From Rhizoclosmatium globosum (Eukaryota; Chytridiomycota; Chytridiomycetes; Chytridiales; Chytriomycetaceae), in assembly GCA_002104985.1 (NCBI GenBank), contig MCGO01000025.1, positions 434,001-498,000 on the forward strand: a DNA stretch of 64,000 nt, written 5' to 3'. This document shows, in pieces, positions 33,222 to 44,482 of this stretch; position 1 is the first letter of the stretch; the number at the start of each line of letters is the position of its first letter. Position numbers and translations under genes: made by a program. Below the pieces are notes generated by a model. That model did not search any database and was not told the DNA's origin. It was given only the letters and a program-made list of their open reading frames with translations.

Positions 33222-35880
33222 CTAATCATCTTTACTCAACACCCCTCTCCCACCCTTCCGTCTCCTCTCCCCTTCCTCCTCCTCCAAAAACTGACTCGCA
33301 CCAGGACTCAACTCCTCAATCCCACTCTCCGTAACCATCCCAATCGACTTCCCACCAAGGTTCAGGAGCCCCAAGTACCCACCCGCCGTTGAAAAGACAA
33401 TGTATGCAAAGAGAGAGAACATGTGGAATACGTTGTTACGTTTCTAAAGAGAGAGGAGGAGGAGGGGGTATTAGTGTAAGCGCGGGGGGGCGAGAGGAAT
33501 GGGAGAGGGCGTACAGGGTATACTTCAAAAATCTTGTTTCGGTACATGATGTTATAATGGGGTGGGGATTTACTCTTTTGGAGAATCTGGATGGATGCTG
33601 TTGAATCTGTTTTAGGAATCAATTCAGTTAAAAACCTGAGTTGATTTCTTATGGAAATCGAGGAGGTCACCTGGTTTCTGCTCTACACCCACGTAATACT
33701 TTGTCGTGAACGCGTTGTTCCATCCACCCATCTGTTCATCGAAAAACTTGCATACAAGGTGCACAACGATTTCCGCGTCGCTGGGGACTTTCACTGGAAG
33801 TGTGTTTGTTGCTGTTGTTGTGTTGTTGTTTGAAGGTGTGGCGGTTGAAGTGGAGGTTGAAGACTGTTTGTCGTTGATGGACCGTTGTGCTGTAAAGAAC
33901 CCGACAACACTGCTGAGGGACTGTGAGAAGAGGGCGGTTCCAGTGGTTCCGGACGTTGACACGTCCCATTGGAAGGAAGCGAGTCCTCCGCTTCGTGCGA
34001 GTGCTTGGATGCGGTCAATGACGTAGGAACGGGAGCCGGGGTATTCAGGCATCCAGAGGTACGTTTCAATCTTGAGGCGTTCTTGGGCGAGTGGATTTGT
34101 GCCGTACATGTTTTGGAGGTCGTATAAGTTTTGGGGCTTTGGACCTGTTCCTGGTTGTTGCTGGGGTTGCTGAGTGGATCCACCAAAAGTGGATGTAGAT
34201 GCGCCGAATCCTCCAAACGTACTAGTGGAAGCACCACCACCAAAAAGGCTGGAGGTTGCTGGTTGGGAAGCACCAAATAAACTTGTTGCTGCAGGTTTGG
34301 CACCAAACAAACTCCCCCCACCAAAACCACTTTGTGGTTGCTGTTGTTGCTGTCCACCAGCCATAGGATTCAAAACCCCACCACCCCATACACATCCAAC
34401 GCCGACATTAGCCAAATCCCAACCAAGACTTGGAACACTCTTCTCCCACGCCTCAATCCGTCCAACCAGTACCTTGACAACCCGGTCACTAATCCACCAT
34501 CGCATTCCTTCACCCCACGCATCAATAACAGATTCGACACCGAGATGGGTAACGACAGAGAGGGGGTCACGAATGAGGAAACCACCTTCGATACGGTCTT
34601 GCTTTTTAGTGGAGGTTGTAGGTTTTGAGGTGGATGCTGGTTGGAATTTACCAGCGTTTGAGAGGGGCATTGTTGAGAGGGAGGGTTGGGATTGGCGAAG
34701 TGGTGTGGAGGATGTTGATGAACGAGGGAAGGGGGATTTTTGGTTGGAGGGAGTTAATGTTGCTGTTGAGGTGGTGTCGGATGACTCTTGGAGGAGTCTT
34801 TGGAGAGAGTTGAGGTCTCGGATGGGTGTTGTTGTTGAGAGAAGAGATGTTTGTGCTGTCAAGGGACTGTTTGGAAGAGTTGAAGTTGAAGGAGATGCAA
34901 AGATAGATTGTGGAAGTGACTTCGCGTTTGCATTTGTGGAGTTTTGTGCTGGTGTTTGTGGTTGCGATGCAGCCGTTGTGGATGCAGCAGAAGGACGGGT
35001 CAAAGGAGTCGAAAAGAGGGACGAATTCATTGAACCGGAACCACGAAGAAACGACTGTTGTTTGATTGGCGTTCCATTTGATCTTTGGTGGGCAACAAGT
35101 TCTTCTGGTTTGAACGACTCTTTCTTGTCAACGCCCAACAACACTTTTTCACGCGGAGTCAACGGAACCTTTGAAAAGTTTGGCTTCTCGTCCTTTTTAA
35201 GCAATTTTGGGATGAGGAGAGAGACATTGAGGGTTGGGACAGCGAGAACGACGAGGAAGGCTGTGATGATCGACTGGTACGAAGTTGACGTGAGGGCGGC
35301 AATCAGACTGGGGTTGATGAGTGGGTTAGAACGAGAACGAGAACGAGAACGAGAACGAGAACGAAGGGAGAAAAGAAAGACACGCACGTCAGGTAACCAC
35401 CCGCCCAAGTTGCAACAAGAACGACCAGGGCAAACACGTTCCAAACAAGACGCGTTGAATCGAGAGTGGAAAAGGCGGTCGACTGGTGCAGCGACTGGAC
35501 TAGGGCGAGCTTGGGCGTCTCCCACTGCTTTGGTTTGATTGGTTGGATTGGTTGGACTGTGGTGGTTGTGGTTGTGGTTGGTTGTGCTAGTAGTTGCTGC
35601 TGCTTTGAAGAAGGACCACTCTGCTTCGATGTTGATGCAAGAAGTCTGTTTGGGTTTAGTTTTAAAGTTAGGGTGTCGAAGGAGTCCCTCACTTCTTCAA
35701 CGGCGACAGAGTCTCGTTTGGTGTGTAAAACTGTGTTTGGTTCTGGTTCTGGCTCTGGCTCTGGCTCTGGTTCGGCGACATTGTCTGCGAAAGTGGTGTG
35801 CGTGGGACCGGACTCTGATTTGCGGAAAAGAGTGGCCGTGTCCGTTGTTGTTGCTGCTGTTGCTTCAATGGTGTTTCCAT
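33222..35880 (-). CDS. TMEM209-like nuclear-envelope membrane protein carrying FG repeats
   Basis: ATG at 35878-35880. A Gln/Asn/Ser-rich N-terminus, then a 47-bp intron (35646-35692). Helix 1 is WNVFALVVLVATWAGGYL; an intron with a GTTCTC tandem array follows; helix 2 is SIITAFLVVLAVPTLNVSLL, followed by the LTPREKVLLGV segment seen in TMEM209 (cytochrome b561 N-terminal family). A Ser/Thr-rich region precedes LRWWISDRVVKVLV-like helices and an FG-rich stretch (GFGGGSLFG, TSLFGAS, SSLFGGG, STFGGFG, STFGG). The C-terminal domain includes YLWMPEYPGSRSYVIDRIQ, CKFFDEQMGGWNNAFTTKYY, PPHYNIMYRNKIFEVYP and, across an intron, KRNNVFHMFSLFAYIVFS. Animal TMEM209 sits at the nuclear envelope and binds NUP205. 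FG repeats are not typical of this family. Confidence 0.75.
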
Positions 35881-35971
35881 TTTTTCATAGTTATAAAATC
35901 AATGTTTATTGGTCTAACAGAAAGAGAAGCAAAAAACCAAGAAAAAGATATGTACTGTCCTTCTAGCTCAA

Positions 35972-37818
35972 TCAACGAGAACTTCCGAGGAACACTCCGG
36001 ATAAATGCCCCGTCACATCACGAATTATAGTTGCAATCTTCGGGACAGCCTCGGCTCTGGATACATTAGGGACAGCCTCGGCTCTGGGTTCATACTTTGG
36101 TAATGGGTCCCCCAAGGCATGGTTGACGTAAGCTTGAACGAGAAGTTCAACCTGGTCGGCAACAATGCTTCGGTTGTCAGCAACAACACTCTTGTACAAG
36201 TCGATACATCCAATAAAAAACCGTAAGTCACACATTTCGCTCTTACATTGCTGAAGCGCTTTCTCATACTGAGCCAAAGAGTTGTTTAACGAGTCCAATG
36301 CAGTCTCATTTCCTCCCAATTGCATCCCAACCTGCTTCAAATGCGCCTTTTGACTGATAAGTAATTCTTTCTTGGATTCTATCGTGCTTTTCAAGACTGC
36401 AATACGCAATTTATAGACGTCACGTCTTGTCGTGAACAAGCGCACGCGACCATGCCAACCACGAATAACGCCACCCATCAATCCAACCGAATATTGTTTT
36501 TTTTGCTGCTTTTCATTTCTCCATGGATTTTCAAATGGAACCATTTTGACCTTTGTCACGTCTACAATATCAAACTCCGTAACCGCTTCCTTCACTTTCA
36601 CAATGTGCGGCTGAAAAAAAAACGTCGGATTCTCATTCCACTCCAAACTTCCGCATTCAATGTACTCCTCAGTGTCAAGATTTTGAAGCTCCTGAGTCAT
36701 CGTGAAGATTTTTCCTGAAATTTCAGCCACTTCATCTGCCAGTTTGCTGTACTTTGCATTTTCCGCTTCATTTCCAATAGAATACTTTGCAAGTTCAGAT
36801 TTTGTCTTTTCAATATGATATTTGATACGTTGAAGAATGTGCTGATCTCTATCAAGAAAAATAAGTGGCTTCGTCACTTGAATGTTCTGGACCTGCGTTG
36901 GTTTCAAGTCCTGTAAAATACTCAAAAACTTTGACATTCCATCGTAGAAAAAGGCGCGGTGACATGGTTTGGAATATTTATCCGCCTTGTTGTCCATTGC
37001 AACATGTATTGGTTGGGATCCCCACTGAATTCCGTATGTAACAAAAAAGTCGTTCAAGGCATTCACACGTGGACTGATATCACCAAGAACAAAATTGGTA
37101 TTGTTCCGTTTCGCTTCTTCCATGGCTTGTTGAACATTGTACTTTGTGTGCAGAATGATGAAGTTCTGAGTGAGCTGGGACAGGTTTTTGGAGTAAGTCA
37201 ACAACGCATTTGCGAGTGAGCCTGAAAATGAGGAGGTCATGCCCAAAACTAGTACAACTGCGTGGATTTCTTTAAAGGCTTTGACTTTCATTAGAACATT
37301 GGCCAGATGCGTGACGTCAACTGTGTCGTCCTTGACAGTATCGGTATCGTCAAGTCCGGGGGTATCAATTCTGCAAATCATTGAGAAACAGTGTTTGATG
37401 AAGATATCGTAACTTACATATTTAGTAGGAATGGTGTCTCCATCTGCTTGGACTCAATTTCAAAATCATTGGTTTTCGCACTCGCATGGTAAAAGTCATC
37501 CAGCTCATCCACTTTGAATTCAGCTTCCGTCTTACGCTCCTTTTCAAATACGTGAAAACGTCCCTTGATTTTGTCCTGGACAGACTTGACAGAGTTTTCC
37601 CATGCATCCACAAACGGCTGTTTGTTGATTTTCGGAACTTTGAAGGCATTGAATTGGAGGGTATACAAGTCGGATGCTTTTGTGATTGCTTCGTTTCCTT
37701 TTCCAATTTTCAGTCGAGTTGGTTCCACTTCGCAGCCTGCATAATCGTGGAGACCTTTGATGAACTGGCTCTTGCCACTTTGAGTGACTCCAATGACAAT
37801 AACGTTGAATTCTTTCAT
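35972..37818 (-). CDS. P-loop GTPase with coiled-coil extension (AIG1/IMAP-like layout)
   Basis: Exon 1 starts at ATG 37818 with FNVIVIGVTQSGKSQFIKGL, a Walker A (GxxxxGKS). An intron GTAAGTT...TTGCAG near 37381-37421 leads to IIDTPGLDDTDTV, a G3/switch II motif (DTPG) as in septins and AIG1-type GTPases, then AVVLVLGMTSSFSGSLANALL. The likely G4 region is FIILHTKYN (THxKxD replaced by TKYN). The rest (about 350 residues) is mostly helical with long charged coiled coils, and ends with a repeated PRAEAVPNVSRAEAVPK segment encoded by a short direct DNA repeat (near 36041-36090). It most likely binds GTP and acts at a membrane or cytoskeleton; the substrate process is unknown. Confidence 0.65.
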
Positions 37819-38092
37819 GATGTAGTTTTCAAAAGGAGTACTGTCAACCCTTAAATAGGCTGGTTTCCCTTAAATCTCCTCACTCAATAAACTCAATTTT
37901 TAAGGGGCCACCTTCCAAGGACATCTGTTAAAGATATCTCACCAATACTATTTGGTCACAAAGTCAGCACCATTTGTTGTTAAACCAACTTTTATGTATT
38001 CATGTTTAAATTGAGTCTCGTGATCAATCTTCAAATTTTATTTTCTTTCAAAGACAACTGCTTGGTCAACGCCGTCTGATAGTGAAGGAAGA

Positions 38093-39787
38093 ATGAGATC
38101 TTATGGGCAGCGACTACGCTCCCCGCAGCGATCACCTGCTGAATCGCGGAACACCAGCAATGACCCCACGGAGTTTTGGACGTCGTCATATAGAAGCTGG
38201 ATTGAATACTATGCCATGGTTGTGTCCAATGCCGCTTACAATGATGTGAATGAAGGACCAAATGTCTACTTTTACAGAGGTGGATCTGATTCAGAGAGTT
38301 TCCTCATACATTACGTCAATCAAACGGCATTCATTGGTTTTGGAGGAACAAACATCAAGAATTCTGAACATTGTCATCAAGCTCAAGACATTGACTTGGC
38401 TGGAATCCGAGATGGAAGTAGCAAAAAAGGAATGTCGGGTTACTTGAAGGTTATGAAAACTGTTAAGTCTTTCTTTCACTTCCGGAAATTTTTTGGATTT
38501 TTTTCTCCTTCCTTTAAGCTGACACTGCCTTAAAACAGATTTCTCTTAATCTGGAAACGGTTGAGGCCAAGGGAGTTACGCACGTTGTGTTTTGCGGTCA
38601 CTCGAGAGGCGGTATTCTTGCAATGCTCAAACTTGCCGAATACTTCCTCAACCCGTCCACAAATTTAAATTCTAAGATTGTCTATGAAGCGATTGCGTAT
38701 GGTGCACCTTACTGTTTCAATCAAAGCGCCTCAAACTATTTTCTGGACATGAAATTGAGCAAATATTTTACGACTCTCGCAAATACTGGGGATGTTGTTC
38801 CGACCGTGTTTTGGGCTATTGGCCACGCAAACAACTCGGATTTTGGTACACTCTTGCATGAATTGGGATGGCTGACCATCAAGGTTTTTCACTTTTTCGG
38901 AATGTTCTGGTTGGATATAACAAATATTCAACATATGCGAGAAATTCTGAAGCAATATTTCCCAGTTGGATCTTATAGAGTGTTGGGGGATAATGATTTA
39001 ATGTCGCCTAATGCCTATGTGAGTTGGATGGTAGCGAAATGGAGAACCTGTAATAGGGATCCATCTCTGTTTTTTCAAGCTCATATGAGCGAAAATTACT
39101 TGAATTTCGTGAAGGAGGTCTTTTCTGGCGTTGAGAACACTGGGATGCCGCTAATGACTGCCGCACAGAATGACGATATGCAAACCTTGATGCTTCTACT
39201 TCCGCAGTTTGCAGCAAATAATTTCAAACGGAGAGATAAAACAGGAAAAACTCCATTAATGGTAGCTGCTCAGTTTGGGCGAATGGCAGCCACGGAATAT
39301 CTTCTGAAATACGAAGTTTATTTGAAACTACTGGAGACAAACAAAAGTATTCAATTTGAAAAAGTGGATGTAAACGTTGAGAAAAAATCTGTATTTGATG
39401 TGCTTCGTATTTCAGGTGAGCCTTTATCTTTACTTATTTGTATTAATATTTTTTATTAGACAATTATGGACAGACTCCATTGATGTTTGCAATTTGTAAT
39501 CGTCAGACCAAGTTAGTCAAATATTTCTTGCTTGTGGTGCGGATGTCAATTCTGACAACAATTACGGAGAGACGCCATTAATCATGGCAGCCAAGATTGG
39601 GGAAATAGCTTGTGTTCGTCTGTTATTGGAGTATGGAGCAGATGTAAATGCTGAGAGTCATGTTGGTTTATCTGCAGTGCATGCTGCCGTGAAAAAAGGG
39701 CATATGGAAGTTGCTGACATATTAATTGAAAATAACGCTTCAGTGAAAGACGTGACATTGCAGATGATTCGGTTGGCAATTAGTTAA
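38093..39787 (+). CDS. Class 3-type lipase domain fused to ankyrin repeats
   Basis: ATG at 38093. The first exon carries an alpha/beta-hydrolase N-terminal part (VYFYRGGSDSESFLIHYVNQ; FIGFGGTNIKN, an oxyanion-type strand). After an intron at about 38469-38538 comes THVVFCGHSRGGILAMLKLAEY with the nucleophile elbow GHSRGG. Possible acid and base residues are in NTGDVVPTVFWAIG and later His residues. From about residue 320 on come ankyrin repeats (GMPLMTAAQNDDMQTLMLLL; TGKTPLMVAAQFGRMAATEY), a second intron near 39415-39460, then further repeats (YGETPLIMAAKIGEIACVRLL; VGLSAVHAAVKKGHMEVADIL). One base is missing near 39520 (KYFL then ACGADVNSD). It probably hydrolyses lipid at a site chosen by the ankyrin part. 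A decayed copy of the ankyrin end lies at 42370-42590. Confidence 0.65.
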
Positions 39788-40040
39788 AAAACAAGATTTT
39801 GTTACTTTTGCAAAGTCTAGAAAAGATCAGGCGTTATTACAATTTTCTTTTAGTTCCTGAAAGAGGCATTTGACTGGAATATATTTCTATTTAGAGTATG
39901 TGTGATCACACCCGAACTATGTAGGTATGTAGGATTGATTTGCCGGAGAGTTTGGTGCAATCAATTTATTAAGAATATGAATATACTTAAACAAAAATTG
40001 AAGTTGTGAAAATGAATTATTATGAAGAATATGAAAATCA

Positions 40041-42230
40041 TCAAGAGGGTGGAGGAATGCAGGAAATGCCTTTTGGATATCCAGAATACTGACTCTTGAG
40101 AGTAGGATTATCAATAGTTGCCCATGATGAACTTATATTTGGTCTAATAAAGACCGGGCAAGGTCGGTAGCCCATTTTAGAATATTGGCCAGCATTATAT
40201 CCAGGGTATCCAGACTGATAAACCAAGGGCGAACTTGTAATAGGCCAGTTCAAGAAGGGTGGACGCTTTTGACCGTTCACCGTCTCAATGGGACTCTTGA
40301 TCATCCAATCATCTCCTGCATTAGCCATATACGCATATTGCTTCCAAAGAGTGTTTCTATTGCTGTCCGTGTAAGTCAAGTGTGCTCTCAAAATAGAGCT
40401 TTGAGGATCTTGAAACTGGAACAAAGTTGAGTTCAAGATTTTGCTTTTGAATGCAGTGAGTTTATCCAGCAAGGTAGAGCCAACAAAGTCGTTCGGATTC
40501 GCAGCTTCGACAGCAAAGCCAGCCGAGTCATTTCTGGAAAGATATGCATGGAAAGAACGATCGTTTTGATACTTGAAAGCAGTCAAGTCCAAAACCTGAC
40601 TCGATGCTATTGAAATCAAAACAGAGTTATTTCCGAACCCGTAGAAAAGATAGTAAACTGGGCTTGGAGAATTCGGGTTACAAAGTTTCGCTGCACAGTC
40701 AGAAATCAGAACGCTATCGGGAAACTCTTTGGATGATGGCATATTTCCAATAACAAATGGTTGTGGAATTAACGTCTTGTCAATGCTGTTCAAGGCGTTG
40801 TCTACCACAAGGAGGTAAGTTGATTTTTCAAGCATCCATTCTTGCGGATATCCGTTCCATTTATAGTCACCACTAAAATAGTCGTTGGACGGTACACCCA
40901 TGTAAAAGTTGGATCTAGATGCGTTGTATGTAGAGGAATGACCATTCCAAAAAATGCCTGGAAGTGTTGATTGGCCGGGAATCGCTTCATGTGAAACCAC
41001 TGGAGTGTTACCTATGGGATATTTGAATTAACTTGAAACCTTATAATCAATTTCTAACTTACTGATGTAGATTGCATAAGAGTCAGTAATAAACGATTGG
41101 AGGAAGAATGTGTACTCTCCCGGGCCGTAAACTTGGACAGCACGTGGGCCAGTCAGCTTTGAAACAGCCAAAATAGTGGGATCAATATGATAATTCACAG
41201 ACGCAGAATAGGTGAGAAGATAACTTGAAGCGCTTTGACCCAAAATATTAATCTCCGAATCTCCAAAGTAAACCCACAAATCTGCCAAGAACCACCAAAT
41301 ATTGTTATTGTGATATCCGTTTGACTCACATCTCATGCACTGTGTTGCGAGCCTGTCGGACCACCAAACCGCGGCGTATCTGGCCATTCCGACTTGGACT
41401 CCAACATCAGCTATGGATGCAAGAGCAGAATCATTTGAAAAATGCGCAATTGTTACAAAACAGAACAGGTCGTACACGCCATAATCTTGACTTGCATATT
41501 CCGCCACTTGGCCATAGTATAAAGCTCTTGCTCGGTCCTTTACTAACTGGTAACCTGTTTTATCCGAGTTATACGATACAAATGTACTGTTTGGAAACGT
41601 TTGGCCAATAAGGTATCGCGTTGTAGCTGCCAATAGTGCCAAATTCGAAGTCGTCCATCTTCCTGCAGTGAAGTCCACAGTTTGATAATACTTAAGCACA
41701 CTTGCAGTGATTTCTGGTGTAACAAGACACTGGGCACGAAGATATGCGTCAAGGAATAACCAATTTTCGAATTCCATTGCTGCGTTGATAAGAGGCTCGT
41801 TTTTGGAAAGGATCAAAGCCATCACCTTATTGGCGTAATAAACGTCGGTAAGGTTGTATCCGTCCAGAGCAGTTTGATAGAACATAAAGTTCATAATATT
41901 ACGACTTGGGTTCGTTTGGGCTAAAACGGCTTGGTATGTTGCGGCAGAATCATAATTTCCGTTGGAGAACTTGAGTGCAATCTGACGAACTCCTAAACGA
42001 CGCGATTCGATTTCTGGAATCGGGGCATGATTGTTTGGGTTTTGATTGTTGCAAATTCCGTTGGGGAATGGGTAGACTGGGAGTTCAGATCTGGATTTAT
42101 TTACCAAGAAGGTGGGAGTGTAGAGAGTTGATGGCGCCGAGCTTGTTTGAGTTGTAAGGGGTTGATTGACTGGAAGAGTAAAACCAGAGCTGACGAGTAT
42201 GAGCAGCAATAGAGACTGCAGACTTGACAT
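40041..42230 (-). CDS. Large secreted protein, possible helical-toroid carbohydrate-active enzyme
   Basis: I chose ATG 42228-42230 because it gives a clean signal peptide (MSSLQSLLLLILVSSGFTLP); upstream Met codons exist. Two exons are joined by an intron at about 41005-41061 (GTAAGTT...ATAG). The N-terminal half is made of amphipathic helices with many aromatic residues (FENWLFLDAYLRAQC, NSNGYHNNNIWWFLADLWVYFG-like segments), as seen in alpha/alpha-toroid polysaccharide lyases and related folds. The second half is beta-rich, aromatic and Asn-rich with many N-glycosylation sequons. That half-and-half layout resembles heparinase/alginate-lyase-type enzymes, but I see no diagnostic catalytic motif, so the enzyme role is speculative. 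It sits between the lipase-ankyrin gene and a decayed copy of its 3' end. Confidence 0.5.
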
Positions 42231-42369
42231 TGTTTGCAGTTTTCGGTAGATTTTCGTCATGTACATCCCTTCGTTGTTGATTGACCGCCGAATTAGCGAC
42301 ATAAATACACAACAGTGATTAAGAAAAATCTGCATTGAGACGGCGTCAAAAGCTGTTTATGGAAAGTCC

Positions 42370-42590
42370 AATATATTTCGGAAGCAACACCGACAACAAT
42401 TACGAGACGCGATTAATCAGTCATGGAAATAGATTGTGTCGTATGTTATTAGAGTATGGAGCGAATTTAAACATTGTTATTGGTATTTGCCGTGAAAAAT
42501 AAGCATATGGATGTGGCTGGTTTGTTGATCGAAAATAAAGCTTCTGTGAATAACGTGACGATGCAGATGATTCAGTTGGCAAATAGTTAA
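42370..42590 (+). pseudogene. Decayed copy of the ankyrin 3' end of the lipase-ankyrin gene
   Basis: This segment matches about 39550-39790: the shared text includes a tract around 'gacaacaattacg', 'ttattagagtatggag', 'catatgga.gt.gctg', and the ending that reads VTMQMIQLANS-stop here versus VTLQMIRLAIS-stop in the gene. Internal deletions and frame breaks leave no open reading frame. Similarity continues past the stop into the 3' UTR (a run ending near 'gcgttat.a.aattt'). The copy lies on the other side of the secreted-protein gene, which is therefore flanked by a direct repeat. Confidence 0.65.
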
Positions 42591-42746
42591 ACACAAGCAA
42601 ATAAACTGAGGTTTTGTTCATTTAGCAAAGTGTCACTTTGAAATATGGAATAATAAGTCAAGCGTTATAATTCCGTTTATTTTCAGTTGAATTCCCTCAT
42701 GCATTCTTTAACCAACATTAATTTTGTTTCCCCAAGAACTCCTTCT

Positions 42747-44125
42747 TTACTCCTTCTTCTTTGAGATTGAAGGATCCTCAAGGATCTCATCGAGAAGAGA
42801 AGATAATCCATCTGTTCGTTTTTGAAGGTACTCTGGCATCTTCTTGGTTTCTCCGTCACTCTTTGTTACGTCCGAAGCAGCGGCACCAGCGTTTCTCTTT
42901 CTCTGGTTAAAGTTGTTGTTATTGTTGTTTCCACCACGCGCACGCATATTCTGAAGAACTGAAGAAGAATCCAATGAAGAAGCAGAAGATTTTGCAAACG
43001 CCGAGTTCTTGGAAGCATTCGAAAGCCAGGCACCCGTACGGTTATTCGCCGAAGCACCCAAAGGATTCTTAAAGAAAGATTGACCCGACGGAGAATCAAA
43101 CAAGAAACTCTGCCCAGAAGGATCCTTTTGAGAAACCCCGATTCTCCAGCGACCCAACGCTGCATCCCACGATACATCTTGAATGTACACGACAATTTCG
43201 TTTCCTGGTTTACGTTCATGTGAGTCGGCGAATTCTCTGAGGAGGTGGCTTCTGCCTGACTCTGAGGTTGGGCGGGCAGAGATTGAGGACGAGTTGGATG
43301 AGGAAAAGGAGACTGTTTCTGCGTCTGGAAGGAAAGCCACGAATCCAGAGATACCAATTGCGTGACCGTTGTGGACGGGGTTGAGGTAACGGGCAGTGAT
43401 TGGGACTGAACGTGGGTCCTTTTGGGAAGCTGTGGAAGTGGATGGATCAGAGGAAAGGACTACTGGAGCAGCAGCGTCCTGAGTCGTTGAAGCAGATGAT
43501 GGGGACCAGTAAATTGGAGCGTGGATGTTCTTTTGGTTCTCGTTCGCAGGAAGGACATTGAGAGCAGATTCCCACGACAGTTTATCGCCTTCTGAAAGAG
43601 CCTTTGCCTTAGCGACCAATGCTTCGAATTCCGAGTCTGAGATAGTTGCGAGATCGAAGGCCGGAGCAGTACTAGTAGTAGTAGTAGTGGTAGTAGTAGT
43701 AGTGCTAGGAGTAGTAGTAACCAAAGAAGGAGTCGACACAAAAGCAGCAAAGAGTCGCGTGAATCTATTTTGGGCAGCCACGTCTTTTGTCGCAGTTCTC
43801 CAACTTGATTTGAGTGGCGATGCGACATTCGAAACAAAGACAGTTGATGGTTTTGTGTTTGGAGGAAGCGAGTGTTTGGTGCCCCATTCGCCTGTGTTTT
43901 GTCGTTGTTTTTAGATTGAAAAGAAGGTGAATCTAGGACTGGTAGTTCCTAGGAGGTGCTAGGAGGTGCAAGGAGATACTAGGAACAGTCCTTACCTTTC
44001 TCACGGTGTGCCAATGGTGTTGTCAGCACGTGGTGTCCAATGCTTTCCGAAGTGTACGTGACGGATGCAAACTTGGATGCTCGGAAGAGACTCGCGAATG
44101 ACTGGTGCGTTGTTGCTCCGGCCAT
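42747..44125 (-). CDS. Mrp51-like (bS1m) mitochondrial small-subunit ribosomal protein
   Basis: Exon 1 starts at ATG 44123-44125 with QSFASLFRASKFASVTYTSE, and a 100-bp intron (about 43898-43999, GTAAGG...CACAG) joins it to GEWGTKHSLPPNTKPSTVFV. A SLFRxSKFAS start and a WGxKxxLP block are features of the fungal Mrp51 family, the mitochondrial counterpart of bacterial S1. Later blocks are YLNPVHNGHAIGISGFVAFLP and EIVVYIQDVSWDAALGRWRI. The protein has a poly-Thr tract encoded by a trinucleotide repeat (about 43676-43720), a Ser-rich C-terminal half and an Asn run. Mrp51 helps place mitochondrial mRNAs on the small subunit. The family call rests on short blocks only. Confidence 0.5.
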
Positions 44126-44482
44126 CCTTTCTTTCTTTTGTTGGTTGTTGGTTCGGTTGTCAAGAAAAACGAAGAATGGGAAATGTGAACAAGAAAAGGA
44201 GTAACTACTCAGAAGATCTTTTATTCATTGGTAATTATCAATGCATCTTTGCTGTTATCAATATAGTAAATGTGTCTTTTTATGCTCTGCCGCTCTTGGC
44301 AATACACATTCTAATTCTGTCTCTGGAAAGATTTAAAGTAAAGCACCTGTAAGCATTTACTAAAATAATCCATGTCACATTACAAATGAAATAGGTTTGT
44401 TTTGGTGGCTGGAACGAAAGGCAAATGAAACGAGACAAACCAATCAAAAGAAGATTCTTCTTCTGATTCCAAGCCAGAAAGA
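44126..44482. promoter_or_regulatory. Divergent intergenic region between the Mrp51-like gene and the CSC1-type channel
   Basis: This 357-bp stretch has no gene. It separates two divergently transcribed genes and must hold both promoters. It is A/T-rich around 44215-44400; no specific binding site stands out. Confidence 0.4.

Noticed and set aside
34174..35538. Long plus-strand open frame (454 aa) opposite the TMEM209-like gene
   Set aside because: It is the antisense of Ser/Thr/Pro-rich coding sequence, has no recognisable domain, and crosses the introns of the minus-strand gene.
35646..35692. Apparent frameshift at the start of the TMEM209-like gene
   Set aside because: A canonical 47-bp intron (GTGAGG...CTAAAC...ACAG) with matching phase explains it, so I did not count it among the one-base errors.
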